Shown in pieces: positions 1-7,789 of a stretch of DNA of 10,406 bases. The notes below the pieces were generated by a model. That model saw only the letters and a program-made list of their open reading frames with translations, searched no databases and was not told the DNA's origin. The position numbers and the translations under genes are program-made. Numbering within the stretch: the first letter of the stretch is position 1; the number at the start of each line of letters is the position of its first letter. The stretch is from an uncultured Porphyromonadaceae bacterium (GTDB lineage: Bacteria; Bacteroidota; Bacteroidia; Bacteroidales; Muribaculaceae): positions 1 through 10,406 of the forward strand of contig CAMVDK010000101.1 of the NCBI GenBank assembly GCA_947166165.1, written 5' to 3'.

Positions 1-1139
1 ACGACAAGAACCACGAGCAGGTGAAAGTGGTGTCGCCGGTGTCGGGCACCGTCAAGGAGGTGCACCGGGGCGAGCGACGCAAGATCGAGGCCATCGTCAT
101 CGAGGCCGACAACCGCCACGACAACCGCCGCAAGCTCGACCTGGGCCGGCCGGTCCTCGACGTGCTGCTCGAGTCGGGTCTGTGGGTGATGCTGCGCCAG
201 CGCCCCTACGATGTGGTGCCCGCCCCCGGCGTGCGCCCGCGCGACATCTTCGTCACCGCGTTCGACTCGTCGCCGCTGGCCCCGTCGCTGCTCACCGTGG
301 TGGGCGACAAGCGGCAATATCTTGCCAAGGGCGTGGAAGCGCTCGCCTCGCTCACCGACGGCAAGGTGCACATAGGCTGCCGCCCGGGCGAGGAGCTCGA
401 CGTGGCCGGGGCCGAGGTGAACACCTTCGCCGGCCCCCATCCGGCTGGCAACGCCGGTGTGCAGGTGGCCAACATCCGTCCGGTGAACAAGGGTGAGGTG
501 GTGTGGACGCTCGACGTGGTGACACTGGCCCGCATTGGCGAGCTGTTTGCCACGGGCATGATGAGCCACGACACAGTGGTGGCCCTCACCGGCGAGTGCG
601 TGGGCGAGCCGCGCATGGTGCGCGCCACGATGGGCTGCCGCATGGGCAGCCTGCTGCAGGGCGAGCAACTCGACGGCTGCCGCATCATCAGCGGCAACGC
701 GCTCACGGGCGTGCGCGTCGAGGCCGACGGCTGGCTGCGCGCACCCTACCGCCACGTGACCGTCATCCCCGAGGTGAGCCGGCCCGACGAGTTCATGGGC
801 TGGGCATCGCTGAGCCCGAAGCGCTTCAGTCTGTACCGCGACTTCACGAGCTGGCTGACGGGCAACCGCAAACCAATAAGTATGGACGCGCGCGTGAAGG
901 GCGGCGAACGCGCCATCGTGCGCCTCGACGAATACGACCGCATGCTGCCCATGGACATCTACGCCGAGTTCCTTATCAAGGCCATCATCGCCTTCGACAT
1001 CGACAAGATGGAGCAGCTGGGCATCTACGAGGTGGCCCCCGAGGACTTCGCCCTGGCCGAGTTTGCATGCACGAGCAAGCTGGAGCTGCAGCGCATCGTG
1101 CGCCAGGGGCTCGACCGCATGCGAGCCGAGATGTGCTGA
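1..1139 (+). CDS. nqrA: Na+-translocating NADH:quinone oxidoreductase subunit A (5'-truncated by window edge)
   Basis: NqrA is the peripheral cytoplasmic subunit of the Na+-pumping NADH:quinone oxidoreductase and carries no covalent flavin. The reading frame is open to the left window edge: the six codons before the GTG at 21 read DKNHEQ and join smoothly to VKVVSPVSGTV, a conserved stretch near residue 75 of full NqrA. The GTG is therefore internal, and roughly 70 N-terminal residues lie outside the window (family length about 450). The conserved blocks RGERRK, RPYDVVPAPG and IFVTAFDSSPLAPSL follow, typical of NqrA. The protein ends at a TGA, 28 nt before nqrB, consistent with one transcript. 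The promoter and true start are not visible. The identification is firm from these motifs and from the nqrB-F genes that follow in canonical order. Confidence 0.96.
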   Translation, partial: DKNHEQVKVVSPVSGTVKEVHRGERRKIEAIVIEADNRHDNRRKLDLGRPVLDVLLESGLWVMLRQRPYDVVPAPGVRPRDIFVTAFDSSPLAPSLLTVVGDKRQYLAKGVEALASLTDGKVHIGCRPGEELDVAGAEVNTFAGPHPAGNAGVQVANIRPVNKGEVVWTLDVVTLARIGELFATGMMSHDTVVALTGECVGEPRMVRATMGCRMGSLLQGEQLDGCRIISGNALTGVRVEADGWLRAPYRHVTVIPEVSRPDEFMGWASLSPKRFSLYRDFTSWLTGNRKPISMDARVKGGERAIVRLDEYDRMLPMDIYAEFLIKAIIAFDIDKMEQLGIYEVAPEDFALAEFACTSKLELQRIVRQGLDRMRAEMC

Positions 1140-1167
1140 ACCTTATCCCACCTATAATACATAAGAA

Positions 1168-2376
1168 ATGAAAGCATTAAGAAAATACATGGACAAGATC
1201 AAGCCCCAGTTCCAACCCGGCGGGCGGCTGGCAAAGCTGCAGTCGGTGTACGACGGGATGGAGACGTTCTTGTTCACGCCCAACACCACGTCGGCGTCGG
1301 GCACCCACATTCACGACGGCAACGACCTGAAGCGCACCATGATCACCGTGGTGGTGGCGCTGCTGCCGGCGCTGTTGTTCGGAATGTACAACATCGGCTA
1401 TCAGCACTACCTGGCCGTCGGCCAGGCCGACGCCTCGTGCTGGTCGATGTTCCTCTACGGCCTGCTGGCCATGCTGCCGTGCATCGTGGTGAGCTATGTG
1501 GTGGGCCTGGGCATCGAATTCATCGGCGCACAAATCCATCACAAGGAAATCCAGGAAGGATTTCTGGTGACGGGCATCCTGATTCCGCTCATCGTGCCCA
1601 TCAACACGCCGCTGTGGATGGTGGCCGTGGCCACCGCCTTCGCGGTGATTTTCGCCAAAGAGGTGTTTGGCGGCACGGGCATGAACATCTTCAACGTGGC
1701 GCTCATCACCCGCGCGTTCCTCTTTTTTGCCTACCCCTCGCGCATGAGCGGCGACGCGGCCTTTGTGAAGACCGACGCCATCCTGGGCCTGGGCGAGGGC
1801 CAGGTGGCTGACGGCTTCACCGGAGCCACCCCGCTCGGCCAGATAGCCACCCACGTGGGCGACACGCTGCAGCTGACCGACGTGGTGGGCCAACCCATCA
1901 CGACTTGCGATGCCTTCATGGGCCTGATTGCCGGTTCGCCTGGCGAGACGTCGATGGTGGCCATCCTGATTGGCGCCGCTATCCTGCTGCTGACCGGCAT
2001 CGCCTCGTGGCGGGTGATGTGCTCGGTGTTTGTGGGCGGCCTAGCCATGGCCGGTGTGGCTCACGCATTCGCCACGCCCACCTACGCCGCCTCGCTGCTC
2101 GACCCGCTCTCGCAGCTGTGCTACGGCGGCTTCGCGTTTGCCGCCGTGTTTATGGCCACCGACCCGGTCACCGGCGCGCGCACGCGCATCGGGCAGTACA
2201 TCTACGGCTTCATGATTGGCGTGCTAGCCATCCTGATCCGTGTCTACAACGGCGGCTATCCCGAGGGAGCCATGCTCGCCGTGCTGCTGATGAACGCGTT
2301 TGCTCCGCTCATCGACCACTGCGTGGTTTCGTTCAACATCAAGCGCCGTGCCCGCCGCGCGGCAGCCAAATCATGA
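1168..2376 (+). CDS. nqrB: Na+-translocating NADH:quinone oxidoreductase subunit B
   Basis: NqrB is a polytopic inner-membrane subunit that carries covalently bound FMN and forms much of the Na+ path. The 402-residue product has a hydrophilic N-terminus (about 50 residues) followed by many hydrophobic segments, the first starting at TMITVVVALLPALLFGMY. The flavinylation motif Dxx(S/T)GAT is present as DGFTGAT at residues 215-221, so Thr221 is the expected FMN-phosphoester site by analogy with Vibrio NqrB. The C-terminus is strongly basic (KRRARRAAAKS), consistent with a cytoplasmic end. The ATG at 1168 follows an A/T-rich leader without a Shine-Dalgarno site, as is common in Bacteroidota. It sits 28 nt after nqrA and 15 nt before nqrC. 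FMN attachment needs an ApbE-type transferase, which is not encoded here. Confidence 0.97.
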   Translation: MKALRKYMDKIKPQFQPGGRLAKLQSVYDGMETFLFTPNTTSASGTHIHDGNDLKRTMITVVVALLPALLFGMYNIGYQHYLAVGQADASCWSMFLYGLLAMLPCIVVSYVVGLGIEFIGAQIHHKEIQEGFLVTGILIPLIVPINTPLWMVAVATAFAVIFAKEVFGGTGMNIFNVALITRAFLFFAYPSRMSGDAAFVKTDAILGLGEGQVADGFTGATPLGQIATHVGDTLQLTDVVGQPITTCDAFMGLIAGSPGETSMVAILIGAAILLLTGIASWRVMCSVFVGGLAMAGVAHAFATPTYAASLLDPLSQLCYGGFAFAAVFMATDPVTGARTRIGQYIYGFMIGVLAILIRVYNGGYPEGAMLAVLLMNAFAPLIDHCVVSFNIKRRARRAAAKS

Positions 2377-2383
2377 AGGAGGG
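2377..2383 (+). promoter_or_regulatory. Strong Shine-Dalgarno site of nqrC
   Basis: AGGAGGG lies directly after the nqrB stop codon and 8 nt before the nqrC ATG at 2392. It is a near-consensus ribosome binding site and supports that start. The other genes in the window have A/T-rich leaders and no comparable site. Confidence 0.65.
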
Positions 2384-2391
2384 AAAGCACT

Positions 2392-3105
2392 ATGAACAAG
2401 AACAGTAATAGTTATCAGATCATCTATGCCGCAGTGATGGTGCTGCTTGTGGGCGTTGTGCTCGCATTCGTCTATATGGCGCTCAAACCCAAGCAGGACG
2501 TGAACATCGCCAACGACAAACGCAGCCAGATTCTGGCGTCGCTTCACATCGACGCTCCCAGCGAGGCGGAAATCCCGGCCACCTACGAGAAATATGTGAC
2601 GCGCGACCTGCTGCTCGACCACGAAGGCAACATCGTGGACTCGACCAAGAACGTGGCTTTCGACATCGACATGAAGAAGAACATGAAACTCGCCGAAGCC
2701 GACCGCCAACTGCCCATGTTCGAGTGCACGCTCGACGACGGCAGCAAGAAATATGTGATTCCCGTCTACGGCGCCGGACTGTGGGGTGCCATTTGGGGAT
2801 TTGTGGCTGTGGACGACGACGGCGAAACCGTGTACGGCACCGACTTCTCGCACGAGAGCGAGACCCCGGGCCTGGGGGCGCGCATCACCGAGGACTCGTT
2901 CCAGCACCAGTACGACGGCAAGCTGCTCTTCAAGGAAGGTGCCTTCAAGAGCGTGAGCGTGGTGAAGAAAGGCCAGCGCCCCACCGACGGCAGCGACTAC
3001 GTCGACGCCATCAGCGGCGCCACCATCACCAGCCGAGGCGTGGGGGCGATGATGCAAGAGTGCATCGCTCCCTACGAGCCGTTCTTCAAGAAAATCCAGC
3101 AATAA
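2392..3105 (+). CDS. nqrC: Na+-translocating NADH:quinone oxidoreductase subunit C
   Basis: NqrC is anchored by one N-terminal helix and holds a covalent FMN in a domain on the periplasmic side, passing electrons within the NQR complex. The 237-residue protein has one membrane segment at about residues 9-31 (IIYAAVMVLLVGVVLAFVYM), then a soluble FMN-binding domain. That domain contains GAGLWGAIWGFVAV and the ETPGLGARI block, both typical of NqrC/RnfG proteins. The flavinylation motif DAISGAT (residues 205-211) is intact, with Thr211 as the expected FMN attachment site, followed by ITSRGV. A strong Shine-Dalgarno site sets the start. The gene lies 15 nt after nqrB and 31 nt before nqrD. RnfG is the related alternative, but the neighbours and the absence of Rnf genes settle it as NqrC. 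Confidence 0.97.
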   Translation: MNKNSNSYQIIYAAVMVLLVGVVLAFVYMALKPKQDVNIANDKRSQILASLHIDAPSEAEIPATYEKYVTRDLLLDHEGNIVDSTKNVAFDIDMKKNMKLAEADRQLPMFECTLDDGSKKYVIPVYGAGLWGAIWGFVAVDDDGETVYGTDFSHESETPGLGARITEDSFQHQYDGKLLFKEGAFKSVSVVKKGQRPTDGSDYVDAISGATITSRGVGAMMQECIAPYEPFFKKIQQ

Positions 3106-3136
3106 CACGAACCTCTATCCATAACACTGCAAGACT

Positions 3137-3760
3137 ATGTTATCGAAAAAGAATAAAGAAGCCCTGTTCAACCCGCTGTCGAAAGACAATCCCGTGCTGG
3201 TGCAGATTCTGGGCATCTGCTCCACGCTGGCCGTCACGGCAAGCCTCAAGCCCGCCATCGTGATGGGCATCGCCGTGATTGTGGTGCTGGCGCTGAGCAA
3301 CGTGATCATCTCGCTCATCCGCACCACCATCCCCACCACCATCCGCATCATCGTGCAGCTGGTGGTGGTGGCCGCGCTGGTGATCATGGTGCAGCAATTC
3401 CTTGTGGCCTACACCTACGACGTGAGCAAGCAGCTCTCGGTGTTCATCGGCCTGATCATCACCAACTGCATCCTGATGGGCCGCTTGGAGGCCTTTGCAC
3501 TCAACAACGGCCCGTGGGCCTCGTTTCTTGACGGCATCGGCAACGGGCTGGGCTACACCATCATCCTGGTCATCGTCGCCTTCTTCCGCGAGTTGCTCGG
3601 CTCGGGCACGCTGATGGGCCTCCAGGTGATTCCGCAGTGGTGCTACGACCACGGCTACGAGAACAACGGACTGATGATTCTGCCCCCCATGGCCCTGATC
3701 ACCGTGGCCTGCATCATCTGGGTGCACCGCGCCCGCAACAAGGAACTGCAAGAGAATTGA
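3137..3760 (+). CDS. nqrD: Na+-translocating NADH:quinone oxidoreductase subunit D
   Basis: NqrD is a small polytopic membrane subunit that pairs with its paralogue NqrE. Known NQR structures place an intramembrane 2Fe-2S centre between the two, held by two cysteines from each. The 207-residue product is mostly hydrophobic, with about six membrane segments. It carries both expected cysteines in their usual settings: Cys28 in LGICSTLAVT and Cys111 in ITNCILMGRLEAFA, close to the Vibrio positions. The N-terminus (LSKKNKEALFNPLSKDNPV) is typical of the family. The start ATG at 3137 is followed immediately by this conserved N-terminus. The gene is 31 nt after nqrC and 59 nt before nqrE, the widest gap in the operon. 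RnfE is the nearest related family, but the context gives NqrD. Confidence 0.97.
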   Translation: MLSKKNKEALFNPLSKDNPVLVQILGICSTLAVTASLKPAIVMGIAVIVVLALSNVIISLIRTTIPTTIRIIVQLVVVAALVIMVQQFLVAYTYDVSKQLSVFIGLIITNCILMGRLEAFALNNGPWASFLDGIGNGLGYTIILVIVAFFRELLGSGTLMGLQVIPQWCYDHGYENNGLMILPPMALITVACIIWVHRARNKELQEN

Positions 3761-3763
3761 CCC

Positions 3764-3782
3764 GTGCGGGGTGACACCGCAC
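3764..3782 (+). other. Small GC-rich hairpin in the nqrD-nqrE gap
   Basis: GTGCGG (3764-3769) is the inverted complement of CCGCAC (3777-3782), with a 7-nt loop that can pair in an alternative way (GGTGACACC). No T-tract follows, so it is not a classic terminator. It might affect mRNA stability between nqrD and nqrE. A 6-bp stem in GC-rich DNA could also be chance. Confidence 0.25.
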
Positions 3783-3819
3783 CGGCACATAATCCAAACA
3801 ACCAACACCACATTCTACT

Positions 3820-4437
3820 ATGGAAGAACTTAACTTGTTTGTCAAGTCGATATTCATCGACAACATGATATTCGCCTATTTCCTGGGCATGTGCTCGTTC
3901 CTGGCCGTGTCGAAGAACGTGAAGACGGCCTGGGGCCTGGGCATAGCCGTGACGTTTATGCTCACGGTGACCATGCCCATCAACTACGCCCTCGACAAAT
4001 ATGTGCTCCAGGAAGGCGCATTGACGTGGCTCAGCCCCGCGCTGGCCGACGTCGACCTGAGTTTCCTGGGGCTGATCATGTTCATCGCCGTGATTGCCAG
4101 CGGCACTCAGCTGGTGGAGATGGCCGTGGAGAAGTTCTCGCCGTCGCTCTACGCCTCGCTGGGCATCTTCCTGCCGCTCATCGCGGTGAACTGCGCCATT
4201 CTGGGCGGGGCCCTGTTCATGCAGCAGAAGGACTTCGGCAGCGCCGCCACAGCCACCGTCTACGGCCTCGGGTCGGGCATCGGCTGGCTGCTGGCCATTG
4301 TGGGCCTGGCCGCCATCCGCGAGAAAATAGCCTACAGCAACATCCCCGCCCCGCTGCGCGGTGTGGGCATCACATTCATCATCACCGGACTCATGGGCAT
4401 CGCCTTCATGAGCTTCCTGGGCATCAAATTGGGATAA
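3820..4437 (+). CDS. nqrE: Na+-translocating NADH:quinone oxidoreductase subunit E
   Basis: NqrE is the membrane partner and paralogue of NqrD, inserted with inverted topology, and supplies the other two cysteines for the intramembrane 2Fe-2S centre. The 205-residue product is hydrophobic, with about six membrane segments. It opens with ELNLFVKSIFIDNMIFAYFL, a hallmark of NqrE/RnfA proteins. Cys25 (LGMCSFLAVS) and Cys125 (VNCAILGGALF) are the expected cluster ligands, placed as in Vibrio NqrE apart from a few residues of insertion before the second. The ATG at 3820 follows an A-rich leader. The stop codon lies only 4 nt before the nqrF ATG, so the two genes are probably translationally coupled. 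Confidence 0.97.
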   Translation: MEELNLFVKSIFIDNMIFAYFLGMCSFLAVSKNVKTAWGLGIAVTFMLTVTMPINYALDKYVLQEGALTWLSPALADVDLSFLGLIMFIAVIASGTQLVEMAVEKFSPSLYASLGIFLPLIAVNCAILGGALFMQQKDFGSAATATVYGLGSGIGWLLAIVGLAAIREKIAYSNIPAPLRGVGITFIITGLMGIAFMSFLGIKLG

Positions 4438-4441
4438 AACA

Positions 4442-5725
4442 ATGGTATTAATCAGTACTGCAACAACAGTGGCCGCCAGCGCGCTCATCTTCTTGGTAAT
4501 CACGCTGCTGCTGGTCATCATCCTGCTGGTGGCCCGCCACTACCTCGTGGCCACGGGCAATGTGAAAATCAACATCAACGACGGCACCAAGGAGCTGGAA
4601 GTGCCCAGCGGCGCCAGCCTGCTGAGCACCCTGCAGAGCCAGGGCGTGATGCTCTCGAGCGCCTGCGGCGGCAAGGGCAGCTGCGGGCAATGCAAGGTGC
4701 AGGTGATGGAAGGCGGCGGCGAGATTTTGCCCACCGAGACTGTCCACTTCTCGCGACGCGAGCAGCAGGAACACTGGCGCCTCGGCTGCCAGGTGAAGGT
4801 GAAGGACAATCTGGCCATCCAGCTGCCCGCCAGCGTGCTCAGCGTCAAAGAATATGAGTGCACCGTGGTGAGCAACAAGCTCGTGTCGTCGTTCATCAAG
4901 GAGTTCATCGTGGCCCTGCCTCCCGGCGAGCACATGGACTTCATCCCCGGCTCCTATGCCCAAATTCGCATCCCGGAGTACGACATGAGCTACGACCGCG
5001 ACATCGACAAGGAGTCGCTCGGCGAATATCTGCCCACGTGGGAGAAATACGACATGTTCTCGCTGCGCTGCCGCAACACCGAGCCCACCATCCGCGCCTA
5101 CTCGATGGCCAACTATCCCGCCGAGGGCGACCGGTTCATGCTCACCGTGCGCATCGCCACCCCGCCCTTCAAGCCCAAAGAGCAGGGCGGTGGCTTCCAG
5201 GACGTGATGCCCGGCATCGCCTCGAGCTACATCTTCACCCTCAAGCCCGGCGACAAGGTGATCATGAGCGGCCCCTACGGCGACTTCCACCCCATCTTCG
5301 ACAGCAAGAAGGAGATGATATGGGTGGGCGGCGGTGCCGGCATGGCACCCCTGCGCGCGCAGATCCTGCATATGACGCGCACGCTCAACACGCGCGACCG
5401 CGAGATGCACTACTTCTACGGTGCGCGCTCGTTGAGCGAGGTGTTCTATCTCGACGACTTCCTGGAACTGGAGAAGGAGTTCCCCAACTTCCACTTCCAC
5501 CTGGCCCTCGACCGCCCCGACCCGGCCGCCGACGCCGCCGGCGTGAAATACACTCCGGGCTTCGTGGCCCCGGTGATGCGCGACACCTATCTCGGCGCCC
5601 ACGAGGCCCCCGAGGACTGCGAATACTACATGTGCGGCCCGGCCATGATGAGCAAAACGGTCAACGACCTGCTCGACTCGCTCGGCGTGGACCCCGCCAG
5701 CATCCACTACGACAATTTCGGATAA
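4442..5725 (+). CDS. nqrF: Na+-translocating NADH:quinone oxidoreductase subunit F (NADH-oxidising, 2Fe-2S/FAD)
   Basis: NqrF is the electron-input subunit: it oxidises NADH through FAD and passes electrons to a ferredoxin-type 2Fe-2S cluster. The 427-residue product has one N-terminal membrane helix (about residues 10-32), then a plant-type ferredoxin domain with cluster cysteines Cys75, Cys81, Cys84 (ACGGKGSCGQC) and Cys116 (LGCQ). Next come an FAD-binding barrel with the RxYSxxN motif (Arg218-Asn224, RAYSMAN) and a ferredoxin-reductase NADH domain with GGGAGMAP (residues 296-303) and the late CGP motif (Cys398-Pro400). All ligands are present, so the protein should be functional. The sequence ends in HYDNFG, a normal family terminus. 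The next gene starts 18 nt later without an intervening hairpin, so transcription may run on. Confidence 0.98.
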   Translation: MVLISTATTVAASALIFLVITLLLVIILLVARHYLVATGNVKININDGTKELEVPSGASLLSTLQSQGVMLSSACGGKGSCGQCKVQVMEGGGEILPTETVHFSRREQQEHWRLGCQVKVKDNLAIQLPASVLSVKEYECTVVSNKLVSSFIKEFIVALPPGEHMDFIPGSYAQIRIPEYDMSYDRDIDKESLGEYLPTWEKYDMFSLRCRNTEPTIRAYSMANYPAEGDRFMLTVRIATPPFKPKEQGGGFQDVMPGIASSYIFTLKPGDKVIMSGPYGDFHPIFDSKKEMIWVGGGAGMAPLRAQILHMTRTLNTRDREMHYFYGARSLSEVFYLDDFLELEKEFPNFHFHLALDRPDPAADAAGVKYTPGFVAPVMRDTYLGAHEAPEDCEYYMCGPAMMSKTVNDLLDSLGVDPASIHYDNFG

Positions 5726-5743
5726 CCCAAAATTCTTTTTAAT

Positions 5744-7357
5744 ATGATCTGCAACAACTGCCACCAAGAAATCGGCAACGCCTGCGGGCTTTGCCCCATA
5801 TGCGGAGCAGCCATCGCACCGCCCCAACAGCCTCAACCCAAGCAGCGCAAAAAAGGGCTGAAAATCGGCCTGGGCATCGCCGCCGTGGTCGCTGTAGTCG
5901 CCGCGGGATGGTTCTTCCTGCGCGGCGGCTCCGGCTCCGACCTCGAGAAAATGATTCCCGCCACTGCGTCGGCCGTGCTGCGCGTCGACGCCGCCCAGCT
6001 CGCCGAGGAAATCGGACTCGAAATCGACGGCAACGACATCAAACTGCCCAAGAGAGTGATGGAACTGACCGGAGCCAAAGCCAGCGACATCCAGGAGTTC
6101 ATGGGCAAAATCAAAGATTCCGGCATCAACCCGCTGGGGTCGATTTACGGCTTCACAACCAGCGAATCGCTCAACGCCGCCCTGATTGTCCCGCTTTTCG
6201 ACCAGGACAAGGCGAAAGCCTTCATCGAGAAAGAGGCCGAAATCAAGTTCTCCACCATCGACAACGGATACTACATCGTTGAAAACGAGGCCATCATGAT
6301 GATCAAGAACAAGGCCCTGCTCATCGGAGCGGCCAAAGACAAAAGCGACGGCTTGAAAGAGATGGCCAGCCTCCTGATGGACGGCAAGCAGGAGAGCATC
6401 GCCAAAAAAGGCGACATCACCACGGCACTGCACAACGGCAAGGCGGTGGGCCTGTATGTCGACAACCAGAAGATACAGCACCTGGCCAACGACATTCCGG
6501 AATACAAGCAGGCCATGCGCAACAATCCGTTTGCACCCCTGATGAGCTCCATCAACTCCACCAGCATGGGCCTCGACGTAGGCGGCAACGAACTGACGCT
6601 CACCTCCGACATCACCACCAAGGACAAGGACTACGAGACCTTCATGAACAACGCCTTCCAGCAGGCCAGCAACGATTTCCTCGACTACATGCCCGCCGGA
6701 TGCAACCTCATGGCAGCCATTGGCGTGAACGGCAAGAAAATCGCATCGATGGAGCAAATCGCCTTCCTGCTCAACGAGCTGCCCGCCGAGATGAAGTCGG
6801 TCATCGAATCGCTCAACGGCACCATTGCCGCCGGAGCCTGCTTCGACCCGAGCAACCCCGGCACCATCGGCTTCCGAATCCTCATCGGCGCGGAAAACCC
6901 CGACAAACTGCTCCCCTACGTCAATATGTTCACCATGGCGGCCCTCGACGGCGTCAACGTGGGTGTGGTGGGCAAATACGTCTACGTCAGCACCACAGGC
7001 AACGTGAACAAGGGCGAGTTCAAGGCTCCCGCCGAATGCAAAGACCTCTTCAAGAACAGTTGGATGGCGCTTTACGGCTCCATCGACATCTCCAGCTTCG
7101 AGTTCAACTTCTTGCAGAGCGTCAGCTCGGCCAAGAAGTCGAAACTCACCTTCTACGTCAACGAGAACGGCAAGAAGATGAAACCCATCGAATGGCCGGT
7201 GGCCTTTGCCGAAGTGCAAAAGCAGTTCAAAGCATTCGACAACTACAGCAGCAGCGACTTTGCCTACGACGACGAGACCGACATGAGCGACGAGACCGAC
7301 ATGAGCGACGAGGCCGACATGAGCGACTTCACATCGCCTTTGAGCGAAGACTTCTGA
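5744..7357 (+). CDS. Zinc-ribbon, single-pass membrane protein of unknown function (DUF4836-like outer domain)
   Basis: The function is not known. The 537-residue product starts with a short zinc-ribbon-like module: cysteines 3, 6, 17 and 20 form two CxxC pairs, with an extra Cys14. A Pro/Gln-rich basic linker follows, then one membrane helix at about residues 39-59 (LKIGLGIAAVVAVVAAGWFF). The basic residues before the helix predict a cytoplasmic zinc ribbon and an extracytoplasmic domain of about 470 residues. That domain opens with IPATASAVLRVDAAQLAEE and resembles Bacteroidota DUF4836-type proteins from memory; this was not searched. The C-terminus is acidic and has a three-fold hexapeptide repeat before a final DF. 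The gap of 18 nt after nqrF suggests co-transcription, but no functional tie to NQR is shown. It is not an obvious NqrM, which is far shorter. Confidence 0.85.
   Translation: MICNNCHQEIGNACGLCPICGAAIAPPQQPQPKQRKKGLKIGLGIAAVVAVVAAGWFFLRGGSGSDLEKMIPATASAVLRVDAAQLAEEIGLEIDGNDIKLPKRVMELTGAKASDIQEFMGKIKDSGINPLGSIYGFTTSESLNAALIVPLFDQDKAKAFIEKEAEIKFSTIDNGYYIVENEAIMMIKNKALLIGAAKDKSDGLKEMASLLMDGKQESIAKKGDITTALHNGKAVGLYVDNQKIQHLANDIPEYKQAMRNNPFAPLMSSINSTSMGLDVGGNELTLTSDITTKDKDYETFMNNAFQQASNDFLDYMPAGCNLMAAIGVNGKKIASMEQIAFLLNELPAEMKSVIESLNGTIAAGACFDPSNPGTIGFRILIGAENPDKLLPYVNMFTMAALDGVNVGVVGKYVYVSTTGNVNKGEFKAPAECKDLFKNSWMALYGSIDISSFEFNFLQSVSSAKKSKLTFYVNENGKKMKPIEWPVAFAEVQKQFKAFDNYSSSDFAYDDETDMSDETDMSDEADMSDFTSPLSEDF
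7271..7324 (+). repeat. Three tandem 18-bp repeats encoding DETDMS
   Basis: The unit GACGAGACCGACATGAGC occurs at 7271-7288 and 7289-7306 identically, and at 7307-7324 with one change (ACC to GCC, Thr to Ala). The repeats are in frame and encode residues 510-527 of the zinc-ribbon membrane protein. Because the unit is a multiple of three, copy-number change by strand slippage would keep the frame. Confidence 0.95.
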
Positions 7358-7423
7358 ACCACTCCGCACTAGCAACGACACATCATTTTTCAACCCTTAA
7401 ATAAAAATTAACAAACAATTCAA

Positions 7424-7789
7424 ATGAAGAAATTGATTTTCACCATCGCCACTCTTTCGATGGGTTTGGCGGCCAGCTCGCAGACCAGTGTGCAGGCCAT
7501 CGACTTTGAGAATGGCAAGGCGGTGAAGCGCATCACGTTCGACCGTGAGCAAGTCAACATCGTGTATGCCGACGGGCAAGTGCTCGAAGGTGTCGACGAG
7601 GCACTGATTGTCAAAGAGATTATCCCCACTAGCATCGACGATGTGAAGACCACCACCCCGGCCCCGACGGCCGCAGTCCGCCAGGTGTACGACCTCCAGG
7701 GCCGCCTGATGTCGGGCTTGCATGAGCTGCCGCAAGGCGTCTATATCGTGCGCGAGGGAGAGAAAGTGTATAAATGGATCAAAAAATGA
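7424..7789 (+). CDS. Small secreted protein with a type IX sorting-domain-like C-terminal tail
   Basis: The family is not recognised. The 121-residue product has a clear signal peptide (MKKLIFTIATLSMGLAASSQ, cleavage probably near residue 19). A short beta-rich stretch follows (AIDFENGKAVKRITFD, then VNIVYADGQVLEG), then a Thr/Pro/Ala linker (about 77-85). The C-terminus has VYDLQGR (88-94) and LPQGVYIV (102-109) and ends in basic residues. That pattern matches the end of Bacteroidota proteins with type IX secretion or por sorting domains, but here it makes up a quarter of the protein. The start follows an A/T-rich leader (7395-7423), typical for the phylum; a 66-nt gap separates it from the gene before. 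The stop codon overlaps the start of the hydrolase gene as ATGA, which implies coupling. No convincing promoter was found. Confidence 0.8.
   Translation: MKKLIFTIATLSMGLAASSQTSVQAIDFENGKAVKRITFDREQVNIVYADGQVLEGVDEALIVKEIIPTSIDDVKTTTPAPTAAVRQVYDLQGRLMSGLHELPQGVYIVREGEKVYKWIKK

Noticed and set aside
21..23. GTG as the start codon of nqrA
   Set aside because: The frame is open to the left edge, and the preceding residues fit the NqrA family, so the GTG is an internal valine.
3140..4521. Minus-strand open frames opposite nqrD and nqrE
   Set aside because: They are His/Asp/Gly-rich shadows of membrane-protein codons; the plus-strand genes are clear family members.
4448..7393. A 981-codon open frame on the minus strand, antisense to nqrF and the zinc-ribbon gene
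   Set aside because: Its codons are the exact reverse complements of the sense codons, and both sense genes share the same frame. It stays open only because the sense strand avoids TTA, CTA and TCA, which are rare in this GC-rich genome; it ends exactly at the TTA codon near the start of nqrF. nqrF is unmistakably real, and the antisense protein is a low-complexity His/Val/Gly/Ala-rich product.
7358..7423. Possible promoter before the 121-residue secreted protein gene
   Set aside because: The region is A/T-rich near the start codon, but no pair of -33 and -7 Bacteroidota elements with suitable spacing was found.
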